From Campylobacteraceae bacterium (GTDB lineage Bacteria > Campylobacterota > Campylobacteria > Campylobacterales > Campylobacteraceae): a stretch of DNA of 33,702 nt. Where the stretch lies: positions 1 to 33,702 of the forward strand of contig JAISQB010000007.1 of NCBI GenBank assembly GCA_031274495.1, read 5' to 3'. Below, one piece after another: positions 7,645 to 16,587 of the stretch (its first letter is position 1; every line of letters begins with the position of its first letter). A model generated the notes under the pieces. It did no database searches and was not told the DNA's origin. It worked only from the letters and a program-made list of their open reading frames with translations. A program made the position numbers and the translations under genes.

Positions 7645-9282
7645 ATGACGCGGTTTGTGAAATTTCGCGCACTTTTGCCCTGTAACGGCTGGACGCTGTT
7701 GCATACTCTCTCTTGCGTGTGCGTACTGCTGCCGTTTGCGGCGCTTATTGTCGGGGTGATGACGCCGGCGGGTGAGTACTGGAGTTACATCCGCGAACAT
7801 ATGCTGCCGACCTATTTTTTTGAGACCATCGCGCTGGGGGCGGGGAGTAGTATCGCGGCGTTGGTGCTTGGGGTGAGCTTGGCTTGGTTTGTGGGGATAT
7901 ATGACTTTTGGGGTAAACGCGTCTTTGAGATTTTGCTGATACTGCCTCTGGCTATCCCGCCCTATATTGCCGCTTACGCGTATGATGGGTTTTTTGGCTT
8001 CACGGGCAGTGTGCAACTATTTTTTAATAACCTTTTTGATATCCGCATTCATCAGATATTTCCCACATTGCCTGCGATGTTTTGGGCTATCTGGATATTT
8101 AGCATTACGCTGTTTCCATATGTCTATCTGCTCACCCGTACATTTATGCGCCATCAAAGCGGTTCGCTTTTTGAAAATGCCCTGCTACTGGGCGGTAGGC
8201 GGCGGCTCTTTTGGTCTGTGGCGCTTCCGTTGCTGATGCCTTCAGCGGTTAGCGGGGCGATTCTTGTCTGCTTGGAGGTTTTGAACGACTTTGGCGTGGT
8301 TAGTTATTATGGGCTAAATACCTTTACTACGGCTATCTTTCTGTCGTGGTTTGGAATGGGCGATGCAGATACGGGAATTAAGCTGGCGTTTATCCTGTTG
8401 GTGATGGTGCTCTTGGTGCTTTTGCTGCGTAAGAGTCTGCAAAATGTGAAGAGATATCGCACCGTCTCAACCCGCGAGAGTAGATTTACCCCTCAAAAAG
8501 CGGTCGGTTTTGCGCGGATTGGGATACCGCTGTTTTGTATCTTGGTGCTCTGTTTTAGCTTTCTTATCCCACTTGCGCAGATGGTGCTTTGGCTGAAAAT
8601 GAGCTACAAAAGCGCACTTAACGCCGCTTTGTGGGAGGGGATACAATACACGCTTTGGGTGGCGCTCACGGCTACTTTTATCATAATGATAGCGGCGACC
8701 GCGAGCGTTAATGCCAACCGCCTTTTTGGCTCTAAGCGGCGCGCTTTGGCGTCGGAGGCGGCTACTATCGGGTATGGTATCCCATCAGCCGTGCTTGCTA
8801 TCGGTGTCACTTTGATGTTTGTCAATATAGACAAACTGTCCGCGCACCTCATCCCGTCCTTGTCGATGAGGGAGCTTAGTATGGGCAGTGCGATGTTGAT
8901 ATTTGCTTATGGGGTGCGATTTTTTGCGATAGGCTATCAAGCTGCGCATATGGGATTTATGAGGATAAGTAGTGTCTATACCGAAGCCTCCCGCACCCTT
9001 GGGCGCACGGTGACGCAAACTTTTTTCAGGGTGGACTTGCCGCTTGTGAAACAGGCGTTAATAAGCGGGGCGGCTTTGGTGTTTATAGATATCGTAAAAG
9101 AGTTGCCGCTGGGGTTGATACTTCGCCCTTTCAATTCCGAAACGCTCGGGACTACGGTCTACCGCTTCGCCAATAACGAAGTGCTGGAGCAGACCGCGCT
9201 ACCCTCGCTGTGTATCATCGGGGTGAGTGCTATATTTATCATACTTACGCAACAGAGGAGAGGGGAAAATGGCGTTTCTTGA
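7645..9282 (+). CDS. fbpB: Ferric-iron ABC transporter, fused double permease (FbpB/FutB type)
   Basis: 545 residues, about 12 membrane helices, formed of two homologous permease halves as in FbpB/SfuB. Each half carries an ABC-coupling (EAA) loop: ENALLLGGRRRLFWSVALP in the first and EASRTLGRTVTQTFFRVDLP in the second. It forms the inner-membrane Fe(III) channel for FbpA and the FbpC ATPase. The ATG at 7645 is preferred to a GTG at 7636, although the ribosome site (TAAG) is weak for both. The 3' end overlaps fbpC by 14 bases. The substrate is inferred from fbpA and from family resemblance; related permeases carry other cargo. Confidence 0.88.
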   Translation: MTRFVKFRALLPCNGWTLLHTLSCVCVLLPFAALIVGVMTPAGEYWSYIREHMLPTYFFETIALGAGSSIAALVLGVSLAWFVGIYDFWGKRVFEILLILPLAIPPYIAAYAYDGFFGFTGSVQLFFNNLFDIRIHQIFPTLPAMFWAIWIFSITLFPYVYLLTRTFMRHQSGSLFENALLLGGRRRLFWSVALPLLMPSAVSGAILVCLEVLNDFGVVSYYGLNTFTTAIFLSWFGMGDADTGIKLAFILLVMVLLVLLLRKSLQNVKRYRTVSTRESRFTPQKAVGFARIGIPLFCILVLCFSFLIPLAQMVLWLKMSYKSALNAALWEGIQYTLWVALTATFIIMIAATASVNANRLFGSKRRALASEAATIGYGIPSAVLAIGVTLMFVNIDKLSAHLIPSLSMRELSMGSAMLIFAYGVRFFAIGYQAAHMGFMRISSVYTEASRTLGRTVTQTFFRVDLPLVKQALISGAALVFIDIVKELPLGLILRPFNSETLGTTVYRFANNEVLEQTALPSLCIIGVSAIFIILTQQRRGENGVS

Positions 9283-9928
9283 GATAAAAAATCTCTTTTT
9301 TGCTTACGGTGGTAAAAATGCCCCGTGGGTGCTTGAAAATTTTAACCTATCTATGCAAAAAGGCGAAGTGCTGGGTATCGCCGGTCCAAGCGGGCAGGGT
9401 AAGAGCACTCTGCTTAGGATTATCGCGGGGTTGGAGAGGATACAAAAGGGTACTATCTGCTTAGACGGGCGCGTGATGAGTGACGCTCAGACGAGTGTCA
9501 ATCCTGAGGATAGGCAGGTGGGTATGGTGTTTCAAGATTACGGACTTTTTCCGCATATGAGTGTCGCGGACAATATCGCTTACGGGCTCTATCATCTTTC
9601 ACGCAAGGAGCGGCGAAAGTGTGTGCGGACGATGTTGGAGTTGGTGCGGATGGAGGAGCTATCCAAACGCTATCCGTATGAAATCAGCGGCGGTCAGCAG
9701 CAACGCGTCGCACTCGCCCGCTCTTTAGCGCCAAAGCCAAAAGTACTGCTGCTTGATGAGCCCTTTAGCAGTCTGGACGCCGAACTCAAAATCGGCATCC
9801 GCTCTGAAGTAAAAGAGATATTAGACGCCACGCACACCACCTCTATCTTCGTATCTCACGATAACGCAGACCTTGAAGCTGTGTGCGACCGTATCCGCGT
9901 TATGCCCGCTGATTTTTACTCTGTGTAG
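9269..9928 (+). CDS. fbpC: Ferric-iron ABC transporter ATPase, short form lacking the C-terminal domain
   Basis: 219 residues from the ATG at 9269, preceded by GAGGAGAGGGG; an earlier in-frame start (9227) lies inside fbpB and is not used. All nucleotide-binding motifs are present: Walker A GPSGQGKST (39-47), Q-loop in VFQDYGLFPHM, signature SGGQQQ (140-145), Walker B VLLLDE (159-164), D-loop SSLD, and switch His197 in VSHD. FbpC/PotA-type ATPases usually continue past DRIxVM for 100 or more residues with a TOBE regulatory domain. Here the protein ends ten residues after that point (VMPADFYSV), and the stop overlaps the 3' end of the convergent phosphatase gene by 13 bases. This suggests loss of the tail by rearrangement, or a natural short form. 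ATPase activity should remain possible. Confidence 0.88.
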   Translation: MAFLEIKNLFFAYGGKNAPWVLENFNLSMQKGEVLGIAGPSGQGKSTLLRIIAGLERIQKGTICLDGRVMSDAQTSVNPEDRQVGMVFQDYGLFPHMSVADNIAYGLYHLSRKERRKCVRTMLELVRMEELSKRYPYEISGGQQQRVALARSLAPKPKVLLLDEPFSSLDAELKIGIRSEVKEILDATHTTSIFVSHDNADLEAVCDRIRVMPADFYSV

Positions 9929-10944
9929 ATAGCCCTCATCTTTTCCAAATCCACGCCAAGCTCGTCGGTCAAGTATTTATCAACGCCGCCGTATTCGCTA
10001 TCTATGGTATCAAAAGCGGCCCCTATGTATTCGGGGTAGACGGTAAACATCGGAGCCATATGGGGCGCGGCTTCTACATAGGAGGCGTATTTTTCCGCTA
10101 CGAATTTAGCTGAGAGCATATAATCTTCTATGATGGTCTCCCTATCCACGCCCAGAGCCGACAAGAACATAGCGGAGGCAAAACCTGCGCGGTCTTTTCC
10201 GGCGCTGCAGTGAAATAAAAGAGGAAGATTCGCCTCATCCATAGCCTCTGCGAAATAACTCTTGAACTCATCTTTGAATGTCGTGGCAAAGTTTTTATTG
10301 CCCTCTATAAGCGCTTGATAGTTTTCCTCAGTCGTCTCTCCCGTAGTTAGAACGCTTCCCGCGTCGATGGGAAATTCATAGCGGTCGGTAACTGTGGCAA
10401 GTGTCGTGTCAGGTGCCGCAGTCCTTTCGCCCTCAGACCTAAAATCAACAACGCTTTTTATCCCTATATTTTCAAGATACGCTATATCGTAAGCGCTAAG
10501 TTGCGGCAAGTCGCCCGAGCGGAACATTTTGCCCCATTTGACCGTTTTGCCATCTGCGGTTTTGTAGCCTCCCAAATCCCTCACATTATAAGCCCCCTCT
10601 ATCGGCAGCAATCGCTCGGAAGCTGTAATGGTCGCATTATCCGTCACATATTTAAAATATACGCGCGTATCGTTGGGATTATAGACGACGGTCAAATCCT
10701 GCGCGGTAGTTCCGTTGGCTAAAAGCGCGGTGATAGTATCAGGAGTCGTCCCCTCGTATACCGTCCAGTTTGCATTCTCTGTGACGCTTATCGTATAGGC
10801 TTTGGTCGCCTTGTCGCGTGTAACCGAAAACTCCTTTTTTGCCGCCTCCGTAGCGGGGCTATCATCACTGCTATTGCAGCCGACAAGTAACAACGCGGCG
10901 CAAATGGGCGCAAAGACGGAACTAAAATATGGCACTCTGCTCAT
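9916..10944 (-). CDS. Lipoprotein tyrosine/serine phosphatase (Y_phosphatase3 family)
   Basis: 342 residues. The N-terminus has a lipoprotein signal (lipobox LVGC, lipidated Cys23), then about 80 residues of beta-rich sequence of unknown role, then the phosphatase domain: NVRDLGGYKTADG (about 120-132), MFRSGDLPQLS, and the P-loop HCSAGKDRAG (Cys246 nucleophile, Arg252). This is the bacterial dual-specificity family of Listeria LipA and Mycobacterium PtpB. Membrane anchoring on the periplasmic side or surface would place it against extracellular phosphoproteins or phosphoinositides; some relatives are secreted virulence factors. AGGAGA lies in front of the start. It is a single gene, convergent with and overlapping fbpC. 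The substrate is unknown. Confidence 0.88.
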   Translation of the reverse strand: MSRVPYFSSVFAPICAALLLVGCNSSDDSPATEAAKKEFSVTRDKATKAYTISVTENANWTVYEGTTPDTITALLANGTTAQDLTVVYNPNDTRVYFKYVTDNATITASERLLPIEGAYNVRDLGGYKTADGKTVKWGKMFRSGDLPQLSAYDIAYLENIGIKSVVDFRSEGERTAAPDTTLATVTDRYEFPIDAGSVLTTGETTEENYQALIEGNKNFATTFKDEFKSYFAEAMDEANLPLLFHCSAGKDRAGFASAMFLSALGVDRETIIEDYMLSAKFVAEKYASYVEAAPHMAPMFTVYPEYIGAAFDTIDSEYGGVDKYLTDELGVDLEKMRAIYTE

Positions 10945-10971
10945 CTTAACTCTCCTTAAAAAATTTGTGTA

Positions 10972-10977
10972 ATCATA
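10972..10977 (-). promoter_or_regulatory. Likely -10 of the phosphatase gene
   Basis: TATGAT on the minus strand, 27 bases before the start codon with AGGAGA between. There is no clear -35, as usual for this phylum. Confidence 0.4.
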
Positions 10978-11041
10978 TAGGAGAACTATTACAGTAGGAT
11001 TGCTAAGTTGAAGATGGGAGCGGTTTGGTTGCCGAAGTGGT

Positions 11042-11061
11042 TTTGCCCCGAGTGGGGCAAA
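11042..11061 (-). terminator. Stem-loop at the end of the rpiB-ychF operon
   Basis: TTTGCCCC (11042-11049), loop GAGT, GGGGCAAA (11054-11061): perfect 8-bp stem 2 bases after the ychF stop. No U tract follows on the minus strand, so it may act as an RNA 3' stabiliser or an atypical terminator. Confidence 0.45.
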
Positions 11062-11063
11062 GT

Positions 11064-12164
11064 TTATACATTAAATCTAAAGTGCATCACATCGCCGTCT
11101 TTGACGATGTAGTCTTTGCCTTCAAGGCGCATTTTGCCCGCCTCTTTGGCGCCGTTTTCGCCCTTGTTGGCGATATAATCTTCATATGAGATGACCTCGG
11201 CTCTGATGAAGCCTTTTTCAAAGTCGTTGTGGATGACGGAGGCTGCTTTGGGGGCTTTCCAACCTTTCTCTATCGTCCACGCTCTCACCTCTTTGACGCC
11301 CGCGGTGAAGTAGCTGATGAGTCCCAATTTTTCAAACGATAGGCGTACGATTTTATCAAGTCCGCTCTCTTTGATACCAAGCTCGCTCAAAAACTCCGCC
11401 GCCTCTTCGTCGCTTAGGGCTACTATCTCTTCCTCTATCTTCGCGCATAGCTTTATCACATCCGCGTTGATGGTTTGGGCATACTCTTTTAAGTTTTTAA
11501 CGTGGGCATTATCTTCCAAAAGCCCGCCTTCATCGACATTTGCTCCGAATATCACGGTTTTGGCGGATAAAAATCTAAGCTCACGGTTAAGAGCGATAAA
11601 GGCATTATCTTCCCGCTCTTCAAACGAACTTGCCGGTTTTAAATTGTCCAAATGGTTGGAGAGTTTCACGGCTATATCAAGCTGCGCTTTTGCCTCTTTG
11701 TCGGACTTTGCTTGGCGCGTGAGCTTCTCTATCTTTTTGTCAAGCTGCTGCAAATCCGCCAAGATAAGCTCCGTCTCTATAATCTCTATATCCCGCAAAG
11801 GGTCTATTTTCCCCTCCACGTGCGTTACATTTTCATCTTCAAAGCAGCGCACCATATGGAGTATCACCTCCACTTCGCGGATGTTTGACAAAAATTGATT
11901 GCCAAGCCCCTCACCCTTGCTCGCCCCCTTCACAAGTCCCGCTATGTCCACAAAGTCTATCGTGGAGTGCTGGATGCGCTCGGGGTTGACTATCTGGGAT
12001 AGAGCAAAAAGTCGCGCGTCGGGTACGGGGACGACGGCTTTATTTGGCTCGATGGTGCAAAACGGGTAGTTCGCCGACTCTGCGTTTTGGGCTTTTGTGA
12101 GCGCGTTAAATGTCGTCGATTTGCCGACATTTGGGAGTCCTACTATACCGACACCCAAACTCAT
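11064..12164 (-). CDS. ychF: Ribosome-binding ATPase YchF (Obg family)
   Basis: 366 residues, the normal length. P-loop GLPNVGKST (9-17), G3 region DFVDIAGLVKGASKGEGLGN, a coiled-coil insertion (about 130-160) and a C-terminal TGS domain ending in YIVKDGDVMHFRFNV are in the standard order. YchF/OLA1 proteins bind ATP rather than GTP, associate with ribosomes and affect oxidative-stress resistance. It is the last gene of the operon; its ATG overlaps the pepA stop as ATGA, indicating coupled translation. Confidence 0.96.
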   Translation of the reverse strand: MSLGVGIVGLPNVGKSTTFNALTKAQNAESANYPFCTIEPNKAVVPVPDARLFALSQIVNPERIQHSTIDFVDIAGLVKGASKGEGLGNQFLSNIREVEVILHMVRCFEDENVTHVEGKIDPLRDIEIIETELILADLQQLDKKIEKLTRQAKSDKEAKAQLDIAVKLSNHLDNLKPASSFEEREDNAFIALNRELRFLSAKTVIFGANVDEGGLLEDNAHVKNLKEYAQTINADVIKLCAKIEEEIVALSDEEAAEFLSELGIKESGLDKIVRLSFEKLGLISYFTAGVKEVRAWTIEKGWKAPKAASVIHNDFEKGFIRAEVISYEDYIANKGENGAKEAGKMRLEGKDYIVKDGDVMHFRFNV

Positions 12165-13624
12165 TTGTCACCCTCTTTGGCAAGCTCTTTGAGGTAGTAG
12201 AGGTTAAGCCTCACGCCCGCTCCACTTGCCCCCGTCTGGTTATATCCCCACTCTTTTTCGACATATGCAGGTCCCGCGATATCCAAATGCACCCATTTGT
12301 CTTTATACTCCTCTTCTATGAAGTTATCCAAAAAGAGCGCCGCGGTTATCGCTCCGCCGTATCTTGATGAGGAGATGTTGGAGAGGTCGGCTACATTGCT
12401 CTTTAGGAGCGGTTTTAGGTATCTGTTAAATGAGAGGTTGTTTACAAGTTCGCCGCTCTTTCTTGCCGCGCGGTAGAGTTCGTGTTTGATGTTGTCGTTG
12501 TGACCCATCACGCCTATGGTGTATTCGCCAAGCGCCACGACGCAAGCGCCCGTCAAAGTCGCCATATCTATTAAGAGGTCCGGCTTAAACTCTTGCGCGT
12601 AGACAAGGCAGTCGGCAAGGACTAAACGACCTTCGGCGTCGGTGTTTCTCACCTCGATGGTTTTACCGTTTTTGGCTTTTAAGATGTCGTCTGGCTTATA
12701 AGCGTTGCCGCCTATCATATTTTCGGTTGCCCCGATGATAGCGTGAATTTCAAAAGGCAGCTCCAACTCCGCCGCCCCTTTCAATATCGCCAGCGCCGCC
12801 GCGCCGCCGCTTTTATCCGCTTTCATACTCACCATATAATCGCTTGGCTTCAAACTAAGTCCGCCGCTGTCATATGTCAAACCCTTACCCACAAATATAA
12901 CGCGCTTTTTTGCCTCTTTTGGTTTATAAGTCAAATGTATCAGGCGGGGAGGGTGCGCGCTCGCTCTATTGACAGCCAAAAATGCCCCCATACCCTGCGC
13001 TTCTAAAAATTTCTCATCGTAAATAGCGCAGGTGACATTTTCAAGTTTTTCACTCAAAGCTTTCGCGTCTGCTGCCATCTCCACTGGGGTGTAATCATAC
13101 GGCGCGGTATTAACTATCTCTTTGGCGTAATTTGCGGCACCCACTATGATCTGCGCCTGCCTTACTATATCCGCCGCCGTTTTTTCGTCTATCATTCCCT
13201 CGTTAAAACTCTCAAGGCTTATAACTACCTCTTCAAGTTTTGGGGACTCTTTTTTGGTTTTGTATCTTGTAAATTCATAACTTCCAAGCGTAAAGCCCTC
13301 GACTATGCCGATGATAGCGGCTTTGGAGCACTCTTTTATGTAAAGTGCTGTTTTTGCGCTTGTGAAGGCTGTGTTTTTTAGAAGTTTGTACGCTTTCGCG
13401 AAGGCGATTCTAAGTTCATCCGCCTCAAACGAGCCAACTCCTACATATAGATATTTTTCACCCGCCAACAATACGGCTTCCTCGCTCTCGCCTTTGAAAT
13501 TTAGGCTCTTTAAAAGCTCTTTATGTTTTATCCATTTGTGGTCGAAATTTTTATCCGCGACCAATACTATCGTTATCTGTGCCCCCGCTTCTTGCAAAGG
13601 CTCTTTTGTGATATTAAATCTCAT
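12161..13624 (-). CDS. pepA: Leucyl aminopeptidase (M17, cytosol aminopeptidase)
   Basis: 487 residues from the ATG at 13624, which has AGGAG 8 bases upstream; an earlier in-frame ATG at 13663 has none and lies well inside dedA. The M17 signature NTDAEGRLVLAD and the metal-binding stretches VGKGLTYDSGGLSLKPSDYM and MKADKSGGAA are present, so the two-metal active site looks intact. The enzyme releases N-terminal amino acids in the cytoplasm; members of this family also act as DNA-binding proteins in other bacteria. The start overlaps the dedA 3' end by 11 bases, and the stop overlaps ychF by 4. Confidence 0.95.
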   Translation of the reverse strand: MRFNITKEPLQEAGAQITIVLVADKNFDHKWIKHKELLKSLNFKGESEEAVLLAGEKYLYVGVGSFEADELRIAFAKAYKLLKNTAFTSAKTALYIKECSKAAIIGIVEGFTLGSYEFTRYKTKKESPKLEEVVISLESFNEGMIDEKTAADIVRQAQIIVGAANYAKEIVNTAPYDYTPVEMAADAKALSEKLENVTCAIYDEKFLEAQGMGAFLAVNRASAHPPRLIHLTYKPKEAKKRVIFVGKGLTYDSGGLSLKPSDYMVSMKADKSGGAAALAILKGAAELELPFEIHAIIGATENMIGGNAYKPDDILKAKNGKTIEVRNTDAEGRLVLADCLVYAQEFKPDLLIDMATLTGACVVALGEYTIGVMGHNDNIKHELYRAARKSGELVNNLSFNRYLKPLLKSNVADLSNISSSRYGGAITAALFLDNFIEEEYKDKWVHLDIAGPAYVEKEWGYNQTGASGAGVRLNLYYLKELAKEGDK

Positions 13625-14210
13625 TTTTTGATCTCCTGTTTTTGTGATATATATTATGTTCAATCCGTCTAAATGCGTATATGATGGACGCGCCGAATGT
13701 TATGACTATGGGCAGCGCAAAATACCAGTGCTTTGCCGCAAATTGCAACACGCCCCATATATGTTCGCCCAAAAGCCAAGTGGCTACTATCGTTATCGCC
13801 GCCCAGCACCACGCGCTCAAAAGGTTGATAAACGCGAACTTTTTGCCCGAATAGCGCGTGATACCTATCGACATCGGTATGACGGTTCTTAGCCCATACA
13901 TATATCGCTGTATGAAGATAATCGGCCAGCCGAATTTTTTCAAAAGTATATGCGCCACGGCAAATTTTCGCCGCTGTTTTTTCAACTTTTTTGTTATGTA
14001 CTTCTTAAAATATCGTCCTATATAAAAATATATCTGATCCCCCGCGAACGCCCCAAGTCCCGCGATAAAGATAGCCATCTCTAAGTTCATCTCGCCTTTA
14101 TGCACAAGAAGCCCCGCCATTATGAGCGCCATTTCGCCCTCAAGGATACACCATACAAATAGTATAATATAGCCGTATGTAAAGATAAGTTCGGTAAGAA
14201 GGTCTTCCAC
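13614..14210 (-). CDS. DedA family membrane protein
   Basis: 198 residues beginning with GTG at 14210, preceded by GGAG. About five hydrophobic segments. Family marks are the early acidic residues ILEGEMALIMAGLL, the GDQIYFYIGRYF segment, and the arginine-proline motif RYMYGLRTVIPMSIGI. DedA proteins are undecaprenyl-phosphate or phospholipid flippases/scramblases of the inner membrane. The gene lies 2 bases after trpB. A dedA gene next to pepA and ychF also occurs in Campylobacter jejuni, so the position is ancestral. Confidence 0.9.
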   Translation of the reverse strand: MEDLLTELIFTYGYIILFVWCILEGEMALIMAGLLVHKGEMNLEMAIFIAGLGAFAGDQIYFYIGRYFKKYITKKLKKQRRKFAVAHILLKKFGWPIIFIQRYMYGLRTVIPMSIGITRYSGKKFAFINLLSAWCWAAITIVATWLLGEHIWGVLQFAAKHWYFALPIVITFGASIIYAFRRIEHNIYHKNRRSKNEI

Positions 14211-14212
14211 GC

Positions 14213-15424
14213 CTACTCCTTATCAAAACTTAATATATTTTTCGCTTGTATCATATCCTTATCGCCGCGTCCTGAGATGTTGACTATGACGATTTTATCT
14301 TTTATGACCCCACGCTCTAACTTTTTCAGATACGCTACCGCGTGCGAACTCTCAAAAGCGGGGATGATGCCCTCCGCGCGCGAAAGCCACACAAACGCAT
14401 CCAATGCCTCCTCATCCGTTATACTATCATACACAGCTCTGTCCAAACTCTTCAAATATGCGTGCTCGGGTCCGATACCCGGATAATCAAGTCCTGCCGA
14501 GATAGAGTAAGCCTCCTGTATCTGCCCGTCGCTATCTTGCAACAGATAACTCATCTGCCCGTGCAGCACCCCGGCACTCCCACGCGCCAAACTCGCTCCG
14601 TGTTCATCCGTATCTATCCCTTTGCCGCCCGCTTCTATACCGATGCAAGTGACCTCTTCATCTTCCAAAAAGTGGCTGAATATCCCCATAGCATTACTGC
14701 CCCCGCCGATACAAGCGACGACGAAATCGGGCAATTTCCCCTCTATCTTCAATATCTGCTCTCTTGCCTCGTATCCGATAATCGCCTGAAAATCCCTGAC
14801 CATCATAGGATAAGGGTGAGGACCCGCCACCGTGCCTATCACATAAAATGTATCGCGTGCGTTTGTCACCCAGTGTCTTATGGCGTCATTCATAGCGTCT
14901 TTCAGTGTTCTGCTGCCGCTTTTGACGCTATGCACTTTAGCACCTAAAAGCTTCATACGAAATACATTCAGCTCTTGCCTCAATGTATCTTTCTCTCCCA
15001 TAAATATTTCGCACTCCAACCCCAAAAGCGCCGCCACTGTCGCACTCGCCACGCCGTGTTGTCCCGCTCCGGTTTCCGCGATAATCTTCTTTTTGCCCAT
15101 CTTTTTGGCTAAAAGGGCTTGGGCTATAGTGTTATTGACTTTATGTGAGCCGGTGTGGTTTAAGTCTTCTCTTTTTAGATATATTTTTGCCCCTAATTCA
15201 TTTGAGAGATTTTTGGCAAAATACAAAGGCGAAGGGCGTCCCGCGTAATCTTTCAGGTAGCTATCAACTTCACCCCAAAACTCCTTATCAAATCTCACCT
15301 CTTTATAAGCCTTATCAAGCTCCAAAAGCACGGGCATAAGCGTCTCGGGGACATATCTGCCGCCATATATGCCAAAATGTCCCAACTCATCAGGATCGTA
15401 AACGGAGGGCTTTGGTATATACAT
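14213..15424 (-). CDS. trpB: Tryptophan synthase beta chain
   Basis: 403 residues from the ATG at 15424, with GGAGG upstream; a TTG one codon earlier is less likely. PLP lysine in HTGSHKVNN (Lys95), catalytic Glu117 in AETGAGQHG, and a glycine-rich phosphate loop [10 protein letters not shown]. The enzyme joins indole and serine to make tryptophan, usually with TrpA. No trpA or other trp gene is in the window; this copy sits in the rpiB-apt-dedA-pepA-ychF operon. The sequence resembles the canonical TrpB1 class. Its start shares one base with the apt stop (TGATG). Confidence 0.95.
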   Translation of the reverse strand: MYIPKPSVYDPDELGHFGIYGGRYVPETLMPVLLELDKAYKEVRFDKEFWGEVDSYLKDYAGRPSPLYFAKNLSNELGAKIYLKREDLNHTGSHKVNNTIAQALLAKKMGKKKIIAETGAGQHGVASATVAALLGLECEIFMGEKDTLRQELNVFRMKLLGAKVHSVKSGSRTLKDAMNDAIRHWVTNARDTFYVIGTVAGPHPYPMMVRDFQAIIGYEAREQILKIEGKLPDFVVACIGGGSNAMGIFSHFLEDEEVTCIGIEAGGKGIDTDEHGASLARGSAGVLHGQMSYLLQDSDGQIQEAYSISAGLDYPGIGPEHAYLKSLDRAVYDSITDEEALDAFVWLSRAEGIIPAFESSHAVAYLKKLERGVIKDKIVIVNISGRGDKDMIQAKNILSFDKE

Positions 15425-15981
15425 CAAAACACCTCCAAAACGGAGTAGACGGGTGTGGTCTTAACTATCTCTTCGTCGCCTTTTAAAAATTTCAAATTCA
15501 CTAAAAAACAGGCCTCCACACACTCTACATTTATCTTTTGCAAAAGGCTAACAGCAGCTTTTGCAGTGCCGCCTGTGGCTATGAGGTCATCTATCAAAAG
15601 CACTTTTGGCGGATTTTGTTTGGCGGTCGAAAAGGCGTCTATATGTATCTCTATCTCATCCACGCCGTACTCTAAAGAGTATTTTTCACTGACGGTTGTA
15701 TATGGGAGTTTTTTGGGTTTTCTTATGGGAACGAAAGCTCTGTTTAGCATTGCCGCCAACGCCGCGCCGAATATAAAACCCCTGCTCTCAATAGCCGTTA
15801 CAAATTCAAAATCCCAGTCGCGATATCTTTGCGCCAGATGGTTCATCAAAAATCCGTAAGCTTCTCTATCATTTAAAAGTGTTGTTATATCTTTAAATAC
15901 AATTCCGGGCTTTGGAAAATCGTGCACATCTCTTATCTTGCCGAAAAGATACTCTTTCTCATCTCTTGTCAATTCCAACAT
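15424..15981 (-). CDS. apt: Adenine phosphoribosyltransferase
   Basis: 185 residues, slightly longer than average. The PRPP-binding motif [14 protein letters not shown] and the N-terminal [15 protein letters not shown], which marks APRT, are both clear. It salvages adenine to AMP using PRPP. It follows rpiB by 9 bases, pairing a ribose-5-phosphate-forming isomerase with a consumer of PRPP. Its stop is joined to the trpB start. Confidence 0.96.
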   Translation of the reverse strand: MLELTRDEKEYLFGKIRDVHDFPKPGIVFKDITTLLNDREAYGFLMNHLAQRYRDWDFEFVTAIESRGFIFGAALAAMLNRAFVPIRKPKKLPYTTVSEKYSLEYGVDEIEIHIDAFSTAKQNPPKVLLIDDLIATGGTAKAAVSLLQKINVECVEACFLVNLKFLKGDEEIVKTTPVYSVLEVF

Positions 15982-15990
15982 CTCTTGCCT

Positions 15991-16419
15991 TTAAAGTTCT
16001 ATTTTTTGGACGCGGTGCTCGTGTCTGTTGCCTTCAAACTGCGTCTGTGTCCACGCCTCTATTATCGATTCTATCGTCCCAAGTCCCACGACCCTTTCGC
16101 CAAGACAGAGTACATTTGCGTCATTGTGAGCGCGCGCCATTTTGGCTGTGTATGCGTCGTGGCAAAGCGCGGCGCGGATACCTTTGTGTCTATTGGCGCT
16201 CATACTCATACCAATCCCCGTACCGCATATCAAAATGCCAAAACTCCCCTCATCTTTTAAGACTTTTTCACATAATATATGCGCGAAATCGGGATAATCC
16301 ACTCTATTGATACTTTTTGTACCAAGGTCGATGATTTCATAATCCCTATCTTCTAAAAGTTTTATGACGGCTGATTTGATGTTAAATCCTGCGTGGTCGT
16401 TTGCGATGTAAAACTTCAC
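15991..16419 (-). CDS. rpiB: Ribose-5-phosphate isomerase B
   Basis: 142 residues starting with GTG at 16419, preceded by AGGGGG at 6 bases. RpiB/LacAB family marks: ANDHAGF at the N-terminus, the catalytic cysteine loop ICGTGIGMSMSANRHKGIRA, and HNDANVLCLGERV. It interconverts ribulose-5-phosphate and ribose-5-phosphate. First gene of the operon, with its own TATAAT promoter. Confidence 0.96.
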   Translation of the reverse strand: MKFYIANDHAGFNIKSAVIKLLEDRDYEIIDLGTKSINRVDYPDFAHILCEKVLKDEGSFGILICGTGIGMSMSANRHKGIRAALCHDAYTAKMARAHNDANVLCLGERVVGLGTIESIIEAWTQTQFEGNRHEHRVQKIEL

Positions 16420-16443
16420 GATAATCCCCCTAAAAAAGAACAG

Positions 16444-16492
16444 ATTATAACATACGGATAATTAAGACGGCGTTATTTTTGACTTCTATAAT
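16444..16492. promoter_or_regulatory. Divergent promoters for rpiB (minus) and the DUF2339 gene (plus)
   Basis: Minus-strand TATAAT (16449-16444) drives the rpiB operon. Plus-strand TATAAT (16487-16492), after a TTTTTGAC tract, serves the DUF2339 gene, leaving a leader of about 90 bases with an AAGGGG ribosome site. The two -10 boxes are back to back, 37 bases apart. Confidence 0.6.
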
Positions 16493-16587
16493 AGCGCGGT
16501 GGGGCTATTTTGTCTGAATTTTTAAGAATTTAAACTCTTTTTAGTTATTGTTGGCTAAGATTTGAAATTTAGCGATAAGGGGATTTT

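Noticed and set aside
11042-11061. Strong Rho-independent terminator after ychF
   Set aside because: The stem is perfect but no U tract follows on the operon strand, so it is listed only at low confidence.
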